A DNA stretch of 64,000 bases, from assembly GCF_018918265.1 (NCBI RefSeq), contig NZ_JAHLQC010000014.1, forward strand, positions 1 through 64,000. The letters run 5' to 3'. This DNA comes from Falcatimonas sp. MSJ-15 (lineage in GTDB: Bacteria > Bacillota > Clostridia > Lachnospirales > Lachnospiraceae). Below, piece after piece: positions 26,470 through 35,740 of the stretch. The first letter of the stretch is position 1. Each line of letters starts with the position of its first letter. Both the position numbers and the translations under genes were made by a program. The notes under the pieces were generated by a model that worked only from the letters and a program-made list of their open reading frames with translations, did no database searches and was not told the DNA's origin.

Positions 26470-28226
26470 TATAATAACCTCATTACATCTTCTGTTATCT
26501 GCTCTTTTGTAAGACGATTATCTCTTAATACATCCTCTACTTTATAACGATCTATTAGTTCTTTTTTAAGTCCATAATTAAGAACTTTCATATCAGAAAT
26601 ACTATAAAATCTTGTAATCTTCTCTCCAAAGCCACCATCTGTAATTCCATCTTCAAGTGTAATTACAAGCTGATGTTCTTTTTTGAGTTCTTCAAGAACT
26701 TCTTTATCAATTCCTGATATATAATAAGGATTAATAACTGTTGCTTCAATTCCTGTCTTAGCTTTTATCTCATCAGCAGTATTATAAGCTAATTCCATGA
26801 ATGTACCAAGTCCTATGATTGCAACTTTACTTCCTTTTTTCTCTATCTCATACTTATTAAATTTTGAAAAATCTTTTGTCACATTCTTGCCATCTGATAT
26901 AAATCTGCCTGCTGGTACTCGTATTGCTACAGGATAATCACTCTGTTCAATACTCCAGTCAAGCATTGCAAGATATTCTTCCTTAGTTGATGGTGCAAGA
27001 TATACAAGATTAGGTATATTGCTAAGCATTGGAATATCCTGAATTCCAAGATGTGTTACATCACTCATTCCATATACAGAACCACCAAAAGTAAGAATTG
27101 TTGCCGGATTACTGTCTATACAAAGATCCTGTGTCAACTGATCATAAGTTCTTTGAAGAAATGTTGAATATACACCATATACAGGCTTGCCACCGTTAGC
27201 TGCTATTCCTGCTGCAAGTGCAACTGCTGTCTCTTCTGCAATTCCAACATCAACAAACTGCTCACCTGCAATATCACGATATTCTTTTGTAAATCCCATA
27301 ATTGTTGGTGTTGCTGATGTAATTGCAACAACTTTCTTATCCTTTTTCATCCTATCAAGCAGATAATCTCTCGTAATTGATGCATAGTTCTCCTCACCTG
27401 TTCCTTTGTATAGAGATTCACCTGTTTCAATATTAAAAGGGCCATGATAATGCCACTGTTCTTTATTAGCTTCTGCAGGTGCATATCCTTTACCTTTTAA
27501 TGTATTAATATGAACTGCTACCGGTTTATTAATGTCTTTTACTTTTTTAAATGCATCAATCAATGAAGCTATATCATTACCTTCATTAACATATATATAT
27601 TCAAGTCCCATTGCTTTAAAAAGATTACATTCTGCCTGTCCATTAGTCTCTCTTAAAAGCTTAAGATTCTTATATAATCCACCATGATTCTCTGCGATAG
27701 ACATATCATTATCATTGATTACAATAATAATATTACTATTAAGTTCAGCTGCATAATCAATTCCCTCAAGTGCTTCGCCACCACTTAATGAGCCATCACC
27801 AATAACTGCTATCACATTACCATCTTCACCTTTTAAATCTCTTGCTTTGGCAAGACCACATGCAAGACTTACTGATGTTGATGTATGACCTATTGTAAAA
27901 AAGTCATGCTCACTTTCGTTAGGATTAGTATATCCTGTAACATCATCATAATGCTCTTCATACAGATATGCATCTTTTCTTCCTGTTAACATCTTATGAG
28001 GATAACATTGATGTGATACATCATATACAATCTTATCCTTAGGTGATTCGAATACATAGTGCATAGCTATTGTTGCTTCTACCATACCAAAATTAGGTCC
28101 AAAATGTCCGCCATGTTTGCTTGCTCTTATAAGTAGTGCATGTCTCATCTCATCAGCAAGTACTATTAATTCATCAATTGTAAGTTTCTTAACATCTAAA
28201 GGTCCATTAATTTTTTCAATATACAT
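26469..28226 (-). CDS. dxs: 1-deoxy-D-xylulose-5-phosphate synthase (short type)
   Basis: The 585-residue thiamine-diphosphate enzyme has SKHGGHFGPNFGMVEATIAMH near residue 40, the TPP-binding GDGSLSGGEALEG near 145 with its downstream NDNDMSI, and the transketolase central part VGIAEETAVALAAGIA near 325. It condenses pyruvate and glyceraldehyde-3-phosphate to DXP, precursor of isoprenoids, thiazole and pyridoxal. It is shorter than the usual 620-residue Dxs and diverged at the N-terminus, like the second DXS-type synthase of many Clostridia. Whether it is the main Dxs cannot be told here. Confidence 0.88.
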   Translation of the reverse strand: MYIEKINGPLDVKKLTIDELIVLADEMRHALLIRASKHGGHFGPNFGMVEATIAMHYVFESPKDKIVYDVSHQCYPHKMLTGRKDAYLYEEHYDDVTGYTNPNESEHDFFTIGHTSTSVSLACGLAKARDLKGEDGNVIAVIGDGSLSGGEALEGIDYAAELNSNIIIVINDNDMSIAENHGGLYKNLKLLRETNGQAECNLFKAMGLEYIYVNEGNDIASLIDAFKKVKDINKPVAVHINTLKGKGYAPAEANKEQWHYHGPFNIETGESLYKGTGEENYASITRDYLLDRMKKDKKVVAITSATPTIMGFTKEYRDIAGEQFVDVGIAEETAVALAAGIAANGGKPVYGVYSTFLQRTYDQLTQDLCIDSNPATILTFGGSVYGMSDVTHLGIQDIPMLSNIPNLVYLAPSTKEEYLAMLDWSIEQSDYPVAIRVPAGRFISDGKNVTKDFSKFNKYEIEKKGSKVAIIGLGTFMELAYNTADEIKAKTGIEATVINPYYISGIDKEVLEELKKEHQLVITLEDGITDGGFGEKITRFYSISDMKVLNYGLKKELIDRYKVEDVLRDNRLTKEQITEDVMRLL

Positions 28227-28276
28227 CTTTAATCCTCCTGATTTTTATATTATAAAATAATAAAAATACAATTGCA

Positions 28277-29272
28277 TTATATCCTGTAATTATCTAAAAA
28301 CTGCTTAGCTGCATCCCGCATCTGTTCTACTACATCTTCCGGCGAAGTTACTTTTACACGATTACCAAGGCTAAATATCCAGCCAAAGAATTGGCTGCTT
28401 ACTGCAACATCGACAATAACTTCACTGTTATCATTATCTACAGGTCGCATTATAACTTCTTTACCAAAACGATCTATGAATATTCCACACATATCATTAG
28501 GAAACTGTATCTTTACTTTTTTTACATCGCCATGATACATACCAAAATTAATCTTAGAATATGATGCTATATCAAGATTCTCGAATCGCTCTTTGCCTTC
28601 CCTTATCTCGTCTGTAATACTTACATATTTCATCTTGTCAACTCTGTAATGCTTACACTCCTTACTATAATCATCAAATGCAACCATATAGTAATTAGCA
28701 TCATTCCATGTAAGTGCCCATGGGCTTACAGTTATGTATTCATTATTATGCCTTGGCTCAAGCACCTTATCTGTATTCCACTTATAATATTTAAATCTAA
28801 TCTTCTTATTCTCAGCAATCGCATTATATATATCATCAACATTATAATATATGCTCTCGTTCATAGTCTTTACCCTGCCTTGAACATATACTTGTCTTTG
28901 AAGTTTTGATGCCTGATATTCGCTTACAAGTCCTTTTATCTTCTTAATAAGTTCTCTTGATTTATTCTGTGTTATGAATTTTGATGCCTGTATAGCGTCA
29001 ATAAGCAGCTTAATCTCTGCAAGTTCAAATTTTCTCTGACCTACTCTATAATAAGTCTCACGTCCAACAGATTCCTTAATAATATCTATTCCAATCTTGT
29101 CTTTAATATCATTAAGATCCGTATATATACTCTTTCGTTCTGCACTTATATCATATTTGGCAAGTTCTTCTATAATCTGTGCCATTGTAAGACTATGTTC
29201 ATCATCTGTTTTATCAAGCATAATCTTAGTAAGATATACAAGTTTTAATTTTTGATTAGTTCCTTTTGCCAT
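28277..29272 (-). CDS. WYL-domain transcriptional regulator
   Basis: The 331-residue protein has an N-terminal winged helix (KLVYLTKIMLDKTDDEHSLTM, then AERKSIYTDLNDIKDKIG). A middle WYL domain follows with KIRFKYYKWNTDK and VSPWALTWNDANYYMVAFDD, and a WCX C-terminal part. WYL proteins bind nucleotide-type ligands or single-stranded nucleic acid and regulate local genes. Neighbours are a dxs-like gene downstream and a small conserved gene and an MFS transporter upstream, all on the same strand. The target is unknown. Confidence 0.88.
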   Translation of the reverse strand: MAKGTNQKLKLVYLTKIMLDKTDDEHSLTMAQIIEELAKYDISAERKSIYTDLNDIKDKIGIDIIKESVGRETYYRVGQRKFELAEIKLLIDAIQASKFITQNKSRELIKKIKGLVSEYQASKLQRQVYVQGRVKTMNESIYYNVDDIYNAIAENKKIRFKYYKWNTDKVLEPRHNNEYITVSPWALTWNDANYYMVAFDDYSKECKHYRVDKMKYVSITDEIREGKERFENLDIASYSKINFGMYHGDVKKVKIQFPNDMCGIFIDRFGKEVIMRPVDNDNSEVIVDVAVSSQFFGWIFSLGNRVKVTSPEDVVEQMRDAAKQFLDNYRI

Positions 29273-29292
29273 ATCAACACCACCTATTCATT

Positions 29293-29478
29293 CTATAAGT
29301 TATCTGTCCAAATGTCGCCTTCATCAAGCCCTTTTTGTATAAGCCATTCATCTTCAACTAATACATATCTCTCAGCTCCACTCTCATCTACAAGTGTAAC
29401 TGATACTTTTGGTTTTTGTCCAGGCATTAGTGCCTCACATCCATATTCTCCATCAAATATGTGCTTTATCTTCCACAT
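29293..29478 (-). CDS. small conserved protein of 61 residues
   Basis: It reads MWKIKHIFDGEYGCEALMPG, then PKVSVTLVDESG and YVLVEDEWL, ending with an acidic tail. I recall close relatives in Lachnospiraceae annotated only as hypothetical. AAAGGTGG precedes the ATG at nine bases. Soluble and acidic, no membrane segment. It lies between the MFS transporter and the WYL regulator genes on the same strand. Confidence 0.7.
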   Translation of the reverse strand: MWKIKHIFDGEYGCEALMPGQKPKVSVTLVDESGAERYVLVEDEWLIQKGLDEGDIWTDNL

Positions 29479-29519
29479 TTTACTATACCACCTTTGTTGT
29501 GAACTTATATACTCTAATC

Positions 29520-30722
29520 TTAACTTTCTCTTTCCAATCGATTATTAACACTAACTTTCTTAATTATTATAAGTGTAATTATCAAGATTACAGGAAAGAT
29601 TATCCCTGATAATATTCCTATTCTAAGATTATTATCTAATGCACTTGATACCATTCCTACAAGTGTTGGACCTCCAGAACATCCAAGATCTCCTGCAAGT
29701 GCAAGCATTGCGAACATAACTGTGCCGCCACGTCTTATTGATGCTGATGCTTTACTAAATGTACCAGGCCACATTATTCCAACTGAAAAACCACATATTC
29801 CACAAGCTATAAGTTCAATAATCGGAACTCTGATAAGTGATATACACATATATGAGATTATACACAGAATCGTACTATATCTCATAAATCTGTCAAGGTC
29901 CATTCTCTCTCCATATCTCCCATATATGAGCCTTGATATTCCCATAAGCACTGAAAATAGCATTGGTCCTATAAGATCTCCAAGTGCTTTACTAACTCCA
30001 AGCCCCTGCTCTGCAAATGTGGATGCCCATTGACTTACCGCCTGTTCCGATGCACCTGCACATAACATCATAAGCATTAGTATCCAAAATATTTTTTCTC
30101 TAAAAAGCTCCCTCATTGTGAATCCACATTCACCCTCTTCATGTAGACTATATATTGGAACTTTGGCAAATAATATAATATTAACTACTGGTATTATAAG
30201 CAATATAAGTGTAAGTATCTTCCAATTCTCTATTCCAAATATTTTAAAAAATATAGTTGATACAAGTACTACTCCTGTACATCCCCAACAATAGAAAGAA
30301 TGTAAAAGGCTCATCGTTGATTCCTTATTGTCTGTTGGACATGCTTCTATAATAGGGCTTATAAGAACTTCTATAAGTCCTCCTCCTATCGCATATATTA
30401 CTACTGATATTATTATGCCTGTAAAATGATCTTCAAATATCTCTGGCAAAAAAGTAAGCATTCCAAGTCCCATAACTGCACATATATGTGCTATTATAAC
30501 TGATGCTCTGTAACCAATCCGATCTATGAAACCAGCTGATAACATATCTATAATAAGCTGTATTGCAAAATTAACTGTAATCAAAAGCGTTATCTTAGAT
30601 AATGGTATATTGTAACTTTTCTGAAATGTGACAAACAAAAGTGGCACAAAACTATTAACTATCGCCTGCACTATATATCCGGTAAAGCAGGCATACATTG
30701 TTGTCTTATAATTAAATTTCAT
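29520..30722 (-). CDS. MFS transporter
   Basis: The product has 400 residues with twelve hydrophobic helices. GFIDRIGYRASVIIAH near residue 65 is the MFS loop 2-3 motif, and the second half repeats it as SRLIYGRYGERMDLDRF. The start at 30722 has AGAGGAAAAAAG before it. The family is broad; the closest impression is the sugar/drug antiporter type, but the substrate cannot be named. It is followed by the small conserved gene and the WYL regulator. Confidence 0.85.
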   Translation of the reverse strand: MKFNYKTTMYACFTGYIVQAIVNSFVPLLFVTFQKSYNIPLSKITLLITVNFAIQLIIDMLSAGFIDRIGYRASVIIAHICAVMGLGMLTFLPEIFEDHFTGIIISVVIYAIGGGLIEVLISPIIEACPTDNKESTMSLLHSFYCWGCTGVVLVSTIFFKIFGIENWKILTLILLIIPVVNIILFAKVPIYSLHEEGECGFTMRELFREKIFWILMLMMLCAGASEQAVSQWASTFAEQGLGVSKALGDLIGPMLFSVLMGISRLIYGRYGERMDLDRFMRYSTILCIISYMCISLIRVPIIELIACGICGFSVGIMWPGTFSKASASIRRGGTVMFAMLALAGDLGCSGGPTLVGMVSSALDNNLRIGILSGIIFPVILIITLIIIKKVSVNNRLERES

Positions 30723-30744
30723 CTTTTTTCCTCTCAAATTCTAC

Positions 30745-31245
30745 TTAATAATCAAGTTCATCCATCGCATCATCAACACCTGATCTGTAATCATCATCAC
30801 TGTCATAGCGATCCCAATCATAATCATCGTCGTCATATATATCTTCATATCCTGCATCATAGGAATCTTTTGTATTGTAATTATACTTTTTACTACCACT
30901 TCCGGTATGTTTATTACTGCCAGATGACGTAGTTGTCTTGTCAGTTGTAGTCGTTGTTGTAGTACTTTTCTTCTTATAATCAGACGTCGATTTTCTTGTT
31001 TCTGATTCTTTGCTACTCTCTTTGATACTTTCTTCTTCAGCAGCTTTTTTCTTCATATCCTCATCAAGCTCTTTTCGATGTTCTTTGCAATATTTATCTC
31101 CAGACTTGCACTCATTATCGCAATATAAAAAAGCACATTCAGATGTTTTTTTATCTTCCAGACATCCAGACATCGTAATGCTCTCCCATATAGCATATAA
31201 TATAAGAACTATTAAACCACCCTTTAATAAAGTACTATCTTTCAT
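30745..31245 (-). CDS. anchored low-complexity protein with small Cys-rich motif
   Basis: The 166-residue protein has an N-terminal hydrophobic helix (residues 8-22). A short Cys/His cluster follows (CAFLYCDNECKSGDKYCKEH, residues 37-56) that looks like a minimal zinc-binding knuckle. Then comes a Lys/Glu-rich helical part and a Ser/Thr-rich stretch with a run of seven Thr. The last 45 residues are extremely acidic and Tyr-rich. No family is recognised. It may bind cations or RNA at the membrane. It lies 22 bases before the MFS gene on the same strand. Confidence 0.6.
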   Translation of the reverse strand: MKDSTLLKGGLIVLILYAIWESITMSGCLEDKKTSECAFLYCDNECKSGDKYCKEHRKELDEDMKKKAAEEESIKESSKESETRKSTSDYKKKSTTTTTTTDKTTTSSGSNKHTGSGSKKYNYNTKDSYDAGYEDIYDDDDYDWDRYDSDDDYRSGVDDAMDELDY

Positions 31246-31311
31246 AAAACATTCTCCCTTTTTAATATTGACTTTATCAATCTTCTAAAAACATTCTCTC
31301 TTTAGGCAAAC

Positions 31312-32280
31312 TCAACATGCAATATCTACTCTGTTCTTAATAAGCATATTAGTAAGCTGTTGTGTGATATCAATTCTTCGCATCTCTCTTTCTAATATCC
31401 TTACATTTTCTCCATACCAATTATCTTTGCAACAAGTCTTATCATCTGTATTCCCAGTCTCAACTAAGCCGTTACTTTCATCATCCTCATCTTCGTTAAG
31501 CATCTCATGCACTCTTCTTTTAAAACACCAGTGAACATCAGATATCATATCTTCATATTCATCAGTATTCTCTACATCTTTATCAGACTCTGACAACTGT
31601 TCCGCTTCATTTTTTCTAAGCATCGCCATCATATCAGGTGTAAAAAAATTACCCAAAGAATAACTAAGCTGGTGAACCGGCTCTTCTCTTATATACTGTT
31701 CAATCGGTTCAAAATCAGGTATTACAGCTATCTGTCTGTGTATCTTTCTAAATAATCTTGCTGTATTATAAGCATCGCAAAGTCCATTATGTATACGTCC
31801 AAGTGATTCAATATGTCCGATTCTCATTGCATCTTCAAGTGCACACTGCTTACTACTACCTATCATCTTATCAAATGTTCTCTGAAAATCAAGCCATGTC
31901 TCAAAAAGTCTATCTATTGTATTATTCTTAATCTCTTTAGCTCTCATCTCATTCTGAAGCTGATAATAATCTGAAGCACTCCAGGACATTACTGTTACCT
32001 GCCTATCACCAATCCATGACACAAATCTGTCAATTGCTGTTCTAAGTATTGGTGCATCAGTAAGATCGTTATCTGTGATTCCTGTAAGTTCAATAATAAA
32101 CTCATCAAGCTCTCCATAAAGCGGTCTGACATATGTTGAGAATTCATCAACAATATTGTGTGACATATCAAGCATTACTGCACCTATCTGAATAATCTCA
32201 TTACGCATTCCTCTCATATATCTTTTCATAACTTTATCAACCATACACATTTCCAAATCAATAACTACATAATACTCCAT
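31312..32280 (-). CDS. DEDDh-type 3'-5' exonuclease
   Basis: The 322-residue protein starts EYYVVIDLEMCM, with the first catalytic Asp and Glu (DLE). It continues with FSTYVRP and the LTGITDNDLTDAP motif, the second acidic set, and ends the fold with HNGLCDAYNTARLFR near residue 165, the HxxxxD motif. This is the RNase T / DNA polymerase III epsilon superfamily. The C-terminal 120 residues are not recognisable and include an acidic linker. Similar stand-alone exonucleases are common in this family; the substrate is not known. Confidence 0.85.
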   Translation of the reverse strand: MEYYVVIDLEMCMVDKVMKRYMRGMRNEIIQIGAVMLDMSHNIVDEFSTYVRPLYGELDEFIIELTGITDNDLTDAPILRTAIDRFVSWIGDRQVTVMSWSASDYYQLQNEMRAKEIKNNTIDRLFETWLDFQRTFDKMIGSSKQCALEDAMRIGHIESLGRIHNGLCDAYNTARLFRKIHRQIAVIPDFEPIEQYIREEPVHQLSYSLGNFFTPDMMAMLRKNEAEQLSESDKDVENTDEYEDMISDVHWCFKRRVHEMLNEDEDDESNGLVETGNTDDKTCCKDNWYGENVRILEREMRRIDITQQLTNMLIKNRVDIAC

Positions 32281-32444
32281 AAAATCGCCCCATTCCTATG
32301 TTCTCTTATATTGCTACCTACTTTTGTTAATTACATGCTATTACTGTCACTTTAATCATTAGATTTAATCATTAATGCTTTAATCATTAGATTACTTTAT
32401 TAAATTCTAACACAAATTGAGTCCAATAAAAATACCTTATATAT

Positions 32445-32499
32445 AAAAATAGCCCCATATCACACTTAAACTTATAATGTATAAGTGTAATATAGGGCT
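32445..32499 (-). terminator. intrinsic terminator after the MetE-like gene
   Basis: AGCCC, CATAT and ACACTTA at 32451-32467 pair with TAAGTGT, ATATA and GGGCT at 32482-32499. On the minus strand GGGGCT is followed by ATTTTTATA. The plus strand also has a T-run (GCTTTTTAT), so it may work both ways. It fills most of the gap 32281-32616, in which nothing else is seen. Confidence 0.7.
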
Positions 32500-32616
32500 G
32501 CTTTTTATTATTCAATATACCAAATATCTATACTTATTTAATATATTAAATTTTTTTAATACACCATTTCATATATAAATATACTAATAATGCAAATTTT
32601 TTACTCTCTCTTAATC

Positions 32617-33720
32617 TTACAGAAAATCTTTACATGATACAAGTAGATCTATCTTCTTCCACTGTGTATCTTCATCTATGCAATTACCTTCTTCTACAGA
32701 AGCAAATCCACACTGTGGTGAAAGTGCTATATTATCACCAATTATGTTCTTAGCTTCTTCATATCTCTTCTTAATAAAATCATGTTCTTCAAGAATAGGA
32801 TTCTTAGTTGATATAAGTCCCACTACAAGAGTTGTATCAGTTCCTTTAAGTACTGACCATGGTTCAAATGAACCAGATCTCTCATCATCATATTCTACAA
32901 AAAATCCATCATAAGGAATCTTTGTAATAACAGGTGCAACAGAATCATATAATCCTGCAAATAATGGATGACCTTTGAAGTTACCTTTACAAAAATGATT
33001 AGCTATTATCATATCCTGTGGTTTATTCTCAAGTGCCTTAGTTGACACAAGTCTGAACCACTCAAGTACTTCTTCTTTTTTATAACCAAGAGAATCTACT
33101 TTCTTTAGGAAATTCTCATCTATCATATATGTCCATGATGTATCATCTATCTGAAGATAACGACATCCATGAGCATATAGATCTCTTATAGCTGTCTGAT
33201 ATGCTATTGCAATATCATCTATTAATTTATTAATATCATTTCCATAGTATGGTATCTCTTTAATTCCAAGCTGAAGATAATTATCTACAAGAATCATATT
33301 AGGTCCGGAGATACATTTTTTAGCAACTATACCTGGATATTTTGATGCTTCTTTTCTTAAAAAATCATAGGCTTCTATCTCTGCATGACTGCGTGAAGAA
33401 TCATAACTTATCTTACCTGTTATATAACCTAATTCAATATGATTGACTACACCATTACGTTCTTTATCAAGATGTTTAGTTGAGAATCCTTCGAATTCTT
33501 TTAACCAATCAAGATGCCACCATCTTCTTCTGAATTCACCATCAGTAACATATTTAAGTCCATGCTCTACTTCTTTTTCTACAAGCTTTGCAATCTCTTC
33601 ATTCTCAACCTGTCTAAGCTCATTAAGTGTTATATCACCATTATTATATTTTGCTCTTGCTTCCTTTATCTGCTGTGGTCGTAAGAAAGAACCAACTATA
33701 TCATATTTTATATTAAGCAT
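32617..33720 (-). CDS. MetE-like cobalamin-independent methyltransferase, short form
   Basis: The 367-residue protein matches the C-terminal catalytic domain of MetE, as in YxjG/YxjH of Bacillus. VGSFLRPQQIKEAR lies at the start, DGEFRRRWWHLDW near residue 60, IDDTSWTYM near 195, HFCKGNFKGHPLF near 240 and LSPQCGFASVEEGN near 340, with the zinc-binding His and Cys. It probably methylates homocysteine or a related thiol. The short form lacks the folate-binding N-terminal domain, so the methyl donor is uncertain. It is transcribed alone; no T-box or SAM riboswitch is seen in the 110 bases upstream. Confidence 0.88.
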   Translation of the reverse strand: MLNIKYDIVGSFLRPQQIKEARAKYNNGDITLNELRQVENEEIAKLVEKEVEHGLKYVTDGEFRRRWWHLDWLKEFEGFSTKHLDKERNGVVNHIELGYITGKISYDSSRSHAEIEAYDFLRKEASKYPGIVAKKCISGPNMILVDNYLQLGIKEIPYYGNDINKLIDDIAIAYQTAIRDLYAHGCRYLQIDDTSWTYMIDENFLKKVDSLGYKKEEVLEWFRLVSTKALENKPQDMIIANHFCKGNFKGHPLFAGLYDSVAPVITKIPYDGFFVEYDDERSGSFEPWSVLKGTDTTLVVGLISTKNPILEEHDFIKKRYEEAKNIIGDNIALSPQCGFASVEEGNCIDEDTQWKKIDLLVSCKDFL

Positions 33721-33829
33721 ATCATTTCCTCACTCTCTTTTTCTGATGTATAATATCTTTTTACACACTATATCAGAATGATTTGCTTTTTCAAAATATG
33801 TTTTTTTTGCGTTTTGGTATAGTTTTTAA

Positions 33830-34633
33830 CTATGCTGCCTTTTCTACAGGCTGCTGCTTATTCTCTTCATCTTCACGTTCTATAATTGCCTGTATCTTCT
33901 CTTTTATAATTCTTGTATTCTCTCCTGCCTGTATTGACAATGTTCCAGTTGTTATAAGTTCCATTTCAAGATATTCTTTTGAACAGTTTTTGTCAAGTTT
34001 TCTTGCAATAGGAATACATAGCCAATTAGCAAGTACAGAACCATAGAGAGTTGTAATTAACGCAAGTGACATTCCTTCTCCAATCGAACTAGGATCACTT
34101 CCCATATTCTTCATCATATTAATAAGTCCTATAAGTGTTCCTACCATTCCCCATGCCGGACCATATGCTCCAAAATCCTGCCAGAATTTTACTCTCTCTC
34201 TTTCTTTTTCATATCTATGAGTCATCTCTATATCCATAATATCTTTTATAAGTTCAGGATCTGCTCCATCTATTACAAGTGTCATTCCTTTTTTCAAAAA
34301 ACTATTATCCATCGACTGCATCCTGTCTTCAAGTGCAAGTATTCCCTCTCTTCTTGCTATATCAGACATATATAGAATCTCCTCACATACATGATCTATA
34401 TCCCGTCCTTTTACCCTGAATGCTTCTATAAAACCACTTAAGCCAAATATCAAATCTTCAAATGAATCCGTAGTTGCCATAACTGCGAAAAAAGAACCTC
34501 CAACAGTCACAAGTAATGATGGCAGATGAAGATAGCTTACAATAGTCTCCATTCCACCATTAGTCGCTATACCAAATAGTATAGCTGTAAAACATAATAC
34601 AAACCCTGTTATTCCTGCTTTATTTAACTTCAT
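33830..34633 (-). CDS. motA: flagellar motor stator MotA, without MotB beside it
   Basis: The 267-residue protein has four membrane helices: two at the N-terminus (GITGFVLCFTAILFG, SLLVTVGGSFFAVMAT) and two later (GPAWGMVGTLIGLINMM, LALITTLYGSVLANW). Between them is a cytoplasmic part with IARREGILALED and the basic and acidic residues that face FliG. MotA forms the proton- or sodium-driven stator with MotB, normally encoded next to it. No motB or other flagellar gene is in the window. It may be an isolated member of a scattered motility regulon, or an ExbB/TolQ-like relative. Confidence 0.88.
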   Translation of the reverse strand: MKLNKAGITGFVLCFTAILFGIATNGGMETIVSYLHLPSLLVTVGGSFFAVMATTDSFEDLIFGLSGFIEAFRVKGRDIDHVCEEILYMSDIARREGILALEDRMQSMDNSFLKKGMTLVIDGADPELIKDIMDIEMTHRYEKERERVKFWQDFGAYGPAWGMVGTLIGLINMMKNMGSDPSSIGEGMSLALITTLYGSVLANWLCIPIARKLDKNCSKEYLEMELITTGTLSIQAGENTRIIKEKIQAIIEREDEENKQQPVEKAA

Positions 34634-34802
34634 AGATCTTCCTCCTTATCAGTAAGGCAAATATGGTTCACTATCATTACATGTCTTTGTTATAATCTTT
34701 TGCGTATTATTGCCTTATATTCTTACTATAATTGTAGGAAGATTCTCGCAATCTCTCAACCTGCTTACCGTAGAATTAATCCGAATATTCGTAGAATAGC
34801 CT

Positions 34803-35456
34803 TTAAGGTTTTATTTTACTCTCTATTACTACTATAATTATGTATGCTATCATTGAATACATAGCAGATAAAATCGCTACTGCCAGATTAGGACCTAAAA
34901 GCGTTGCACTACCTAATAATGCCATTATACATACAAATGCTATCATGCTTACAACCAATCCTACTGGTATTACTACCTTTCTTAAAAGTCTAAGTATATC
35001 TTTTTTCTCTCTTTTTCCTGATAGCAGTATTATAGCTGTACATAAACAGGCATTAATTGTAAGTGTTGGAACATCTATATACCATTCTATTCTAAGTGTT
35101 GCAAAGCCAAATGCAGTTACTATTCCAAGAATCAGCAATATAATCCCTAATATTATCTGTATCTTCATTCCTTTTTTGGATATCTTATTTTCTTTTAGAA
35201 GATTAAGCATATTATCTTCTGCTCTCTTTGGATATTCTTCCGGTTCAAGTCTCTCACCTGATATAAGTTCATTAACATTGACTTTAAGTGCATCACAAAG
35301 CGGCATAAGTGAACTTATATCAGGAAGTCCTTTACCAGTCTCCCACTTTGATACTGTCTTATCACTTACACCTACTTTATCTGCAAGTTCTTTTTGTGTA
35401 TATCCAAGTTCTTTTCTTGTCTGTTGTATGAATATTCCTGTTTTTACCTGATCCAC
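34803..35456 (-). CDS. XRE-type membrane-bound regulator
   Basis: Residues 1-65 form a Cro/C1 helix-turn-helix (GIFIQQTRKELGYTQKELAD, SDKTVSKWETGKGLPDIS). The rest (about residues 95-215) contains four hydrophobic helices, so the protein is a membrane-tethered regulator of a type common in Firmicutes. Such proteins often answer to wall-active or antimicrobial stress, but the signal is unknown here. The upstream gap of about 280 bases to the hemerythrin gene carries two hairpins that could be operators. Confidence 0.85.
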   Translation of the reverse strand: MDQVKTGIFIQQTRKELGYTQKELADKVGVSDKTVSKWETGKGLPDISSLMPLCDALKVNVNELISGERLEPEEYPKRAEDNMLNLLKENKISKKGMKIQIILGIILLILGIVTAFGFATLRIEWYIDVPTLTINACLCTAIILLSGKREKKDILRLLRKVVIPVGLVVSMIAFVCIMALLGSATLLGPNLAVAILSAMYSMIAYIIIVVIESKIKP

Positions 35457-35534
35457 TTTATCGTCCCCCTATAATTGTATAATTCACTAAGGTAATTACA
35501 TAATCTCGTTTTTTATACCATAACTTTATATGAT

Positions 35535-35610
35535 ATGACGGTCAAAAGGTATTTTGCCCGTCATTTATGATTCATCAGATTACTACATGCTACGCATTCC
35601 CGTAATCTGA
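35535..35610. promoter_or_regulatory. two hairpins between XRE and hemerythrin genes
   Basis: ATGACGG at 35535 pairs with CCGTCAT at 35558-35564, extended inward by CAAAA/TTTTG. TCAGATTAC at 35575-35583 pairs with GTAATCTGA at 35602-35610. They lie in the divergent gap upstream of both genes. They may be operator sites or leader structure. Confidence 0.4.
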
Positions 35611-35740
35611 ATCTTTATATTATTTCGTCACACTAAAGTATCATTTCAAGTATCAAAAAAAATTCTCTACCTGTACATTCTTAACCTACGCTTTATCACA
35701 TCCGATATTATCAAAAAGTATTTCTATGGAGGTTTTTGTT

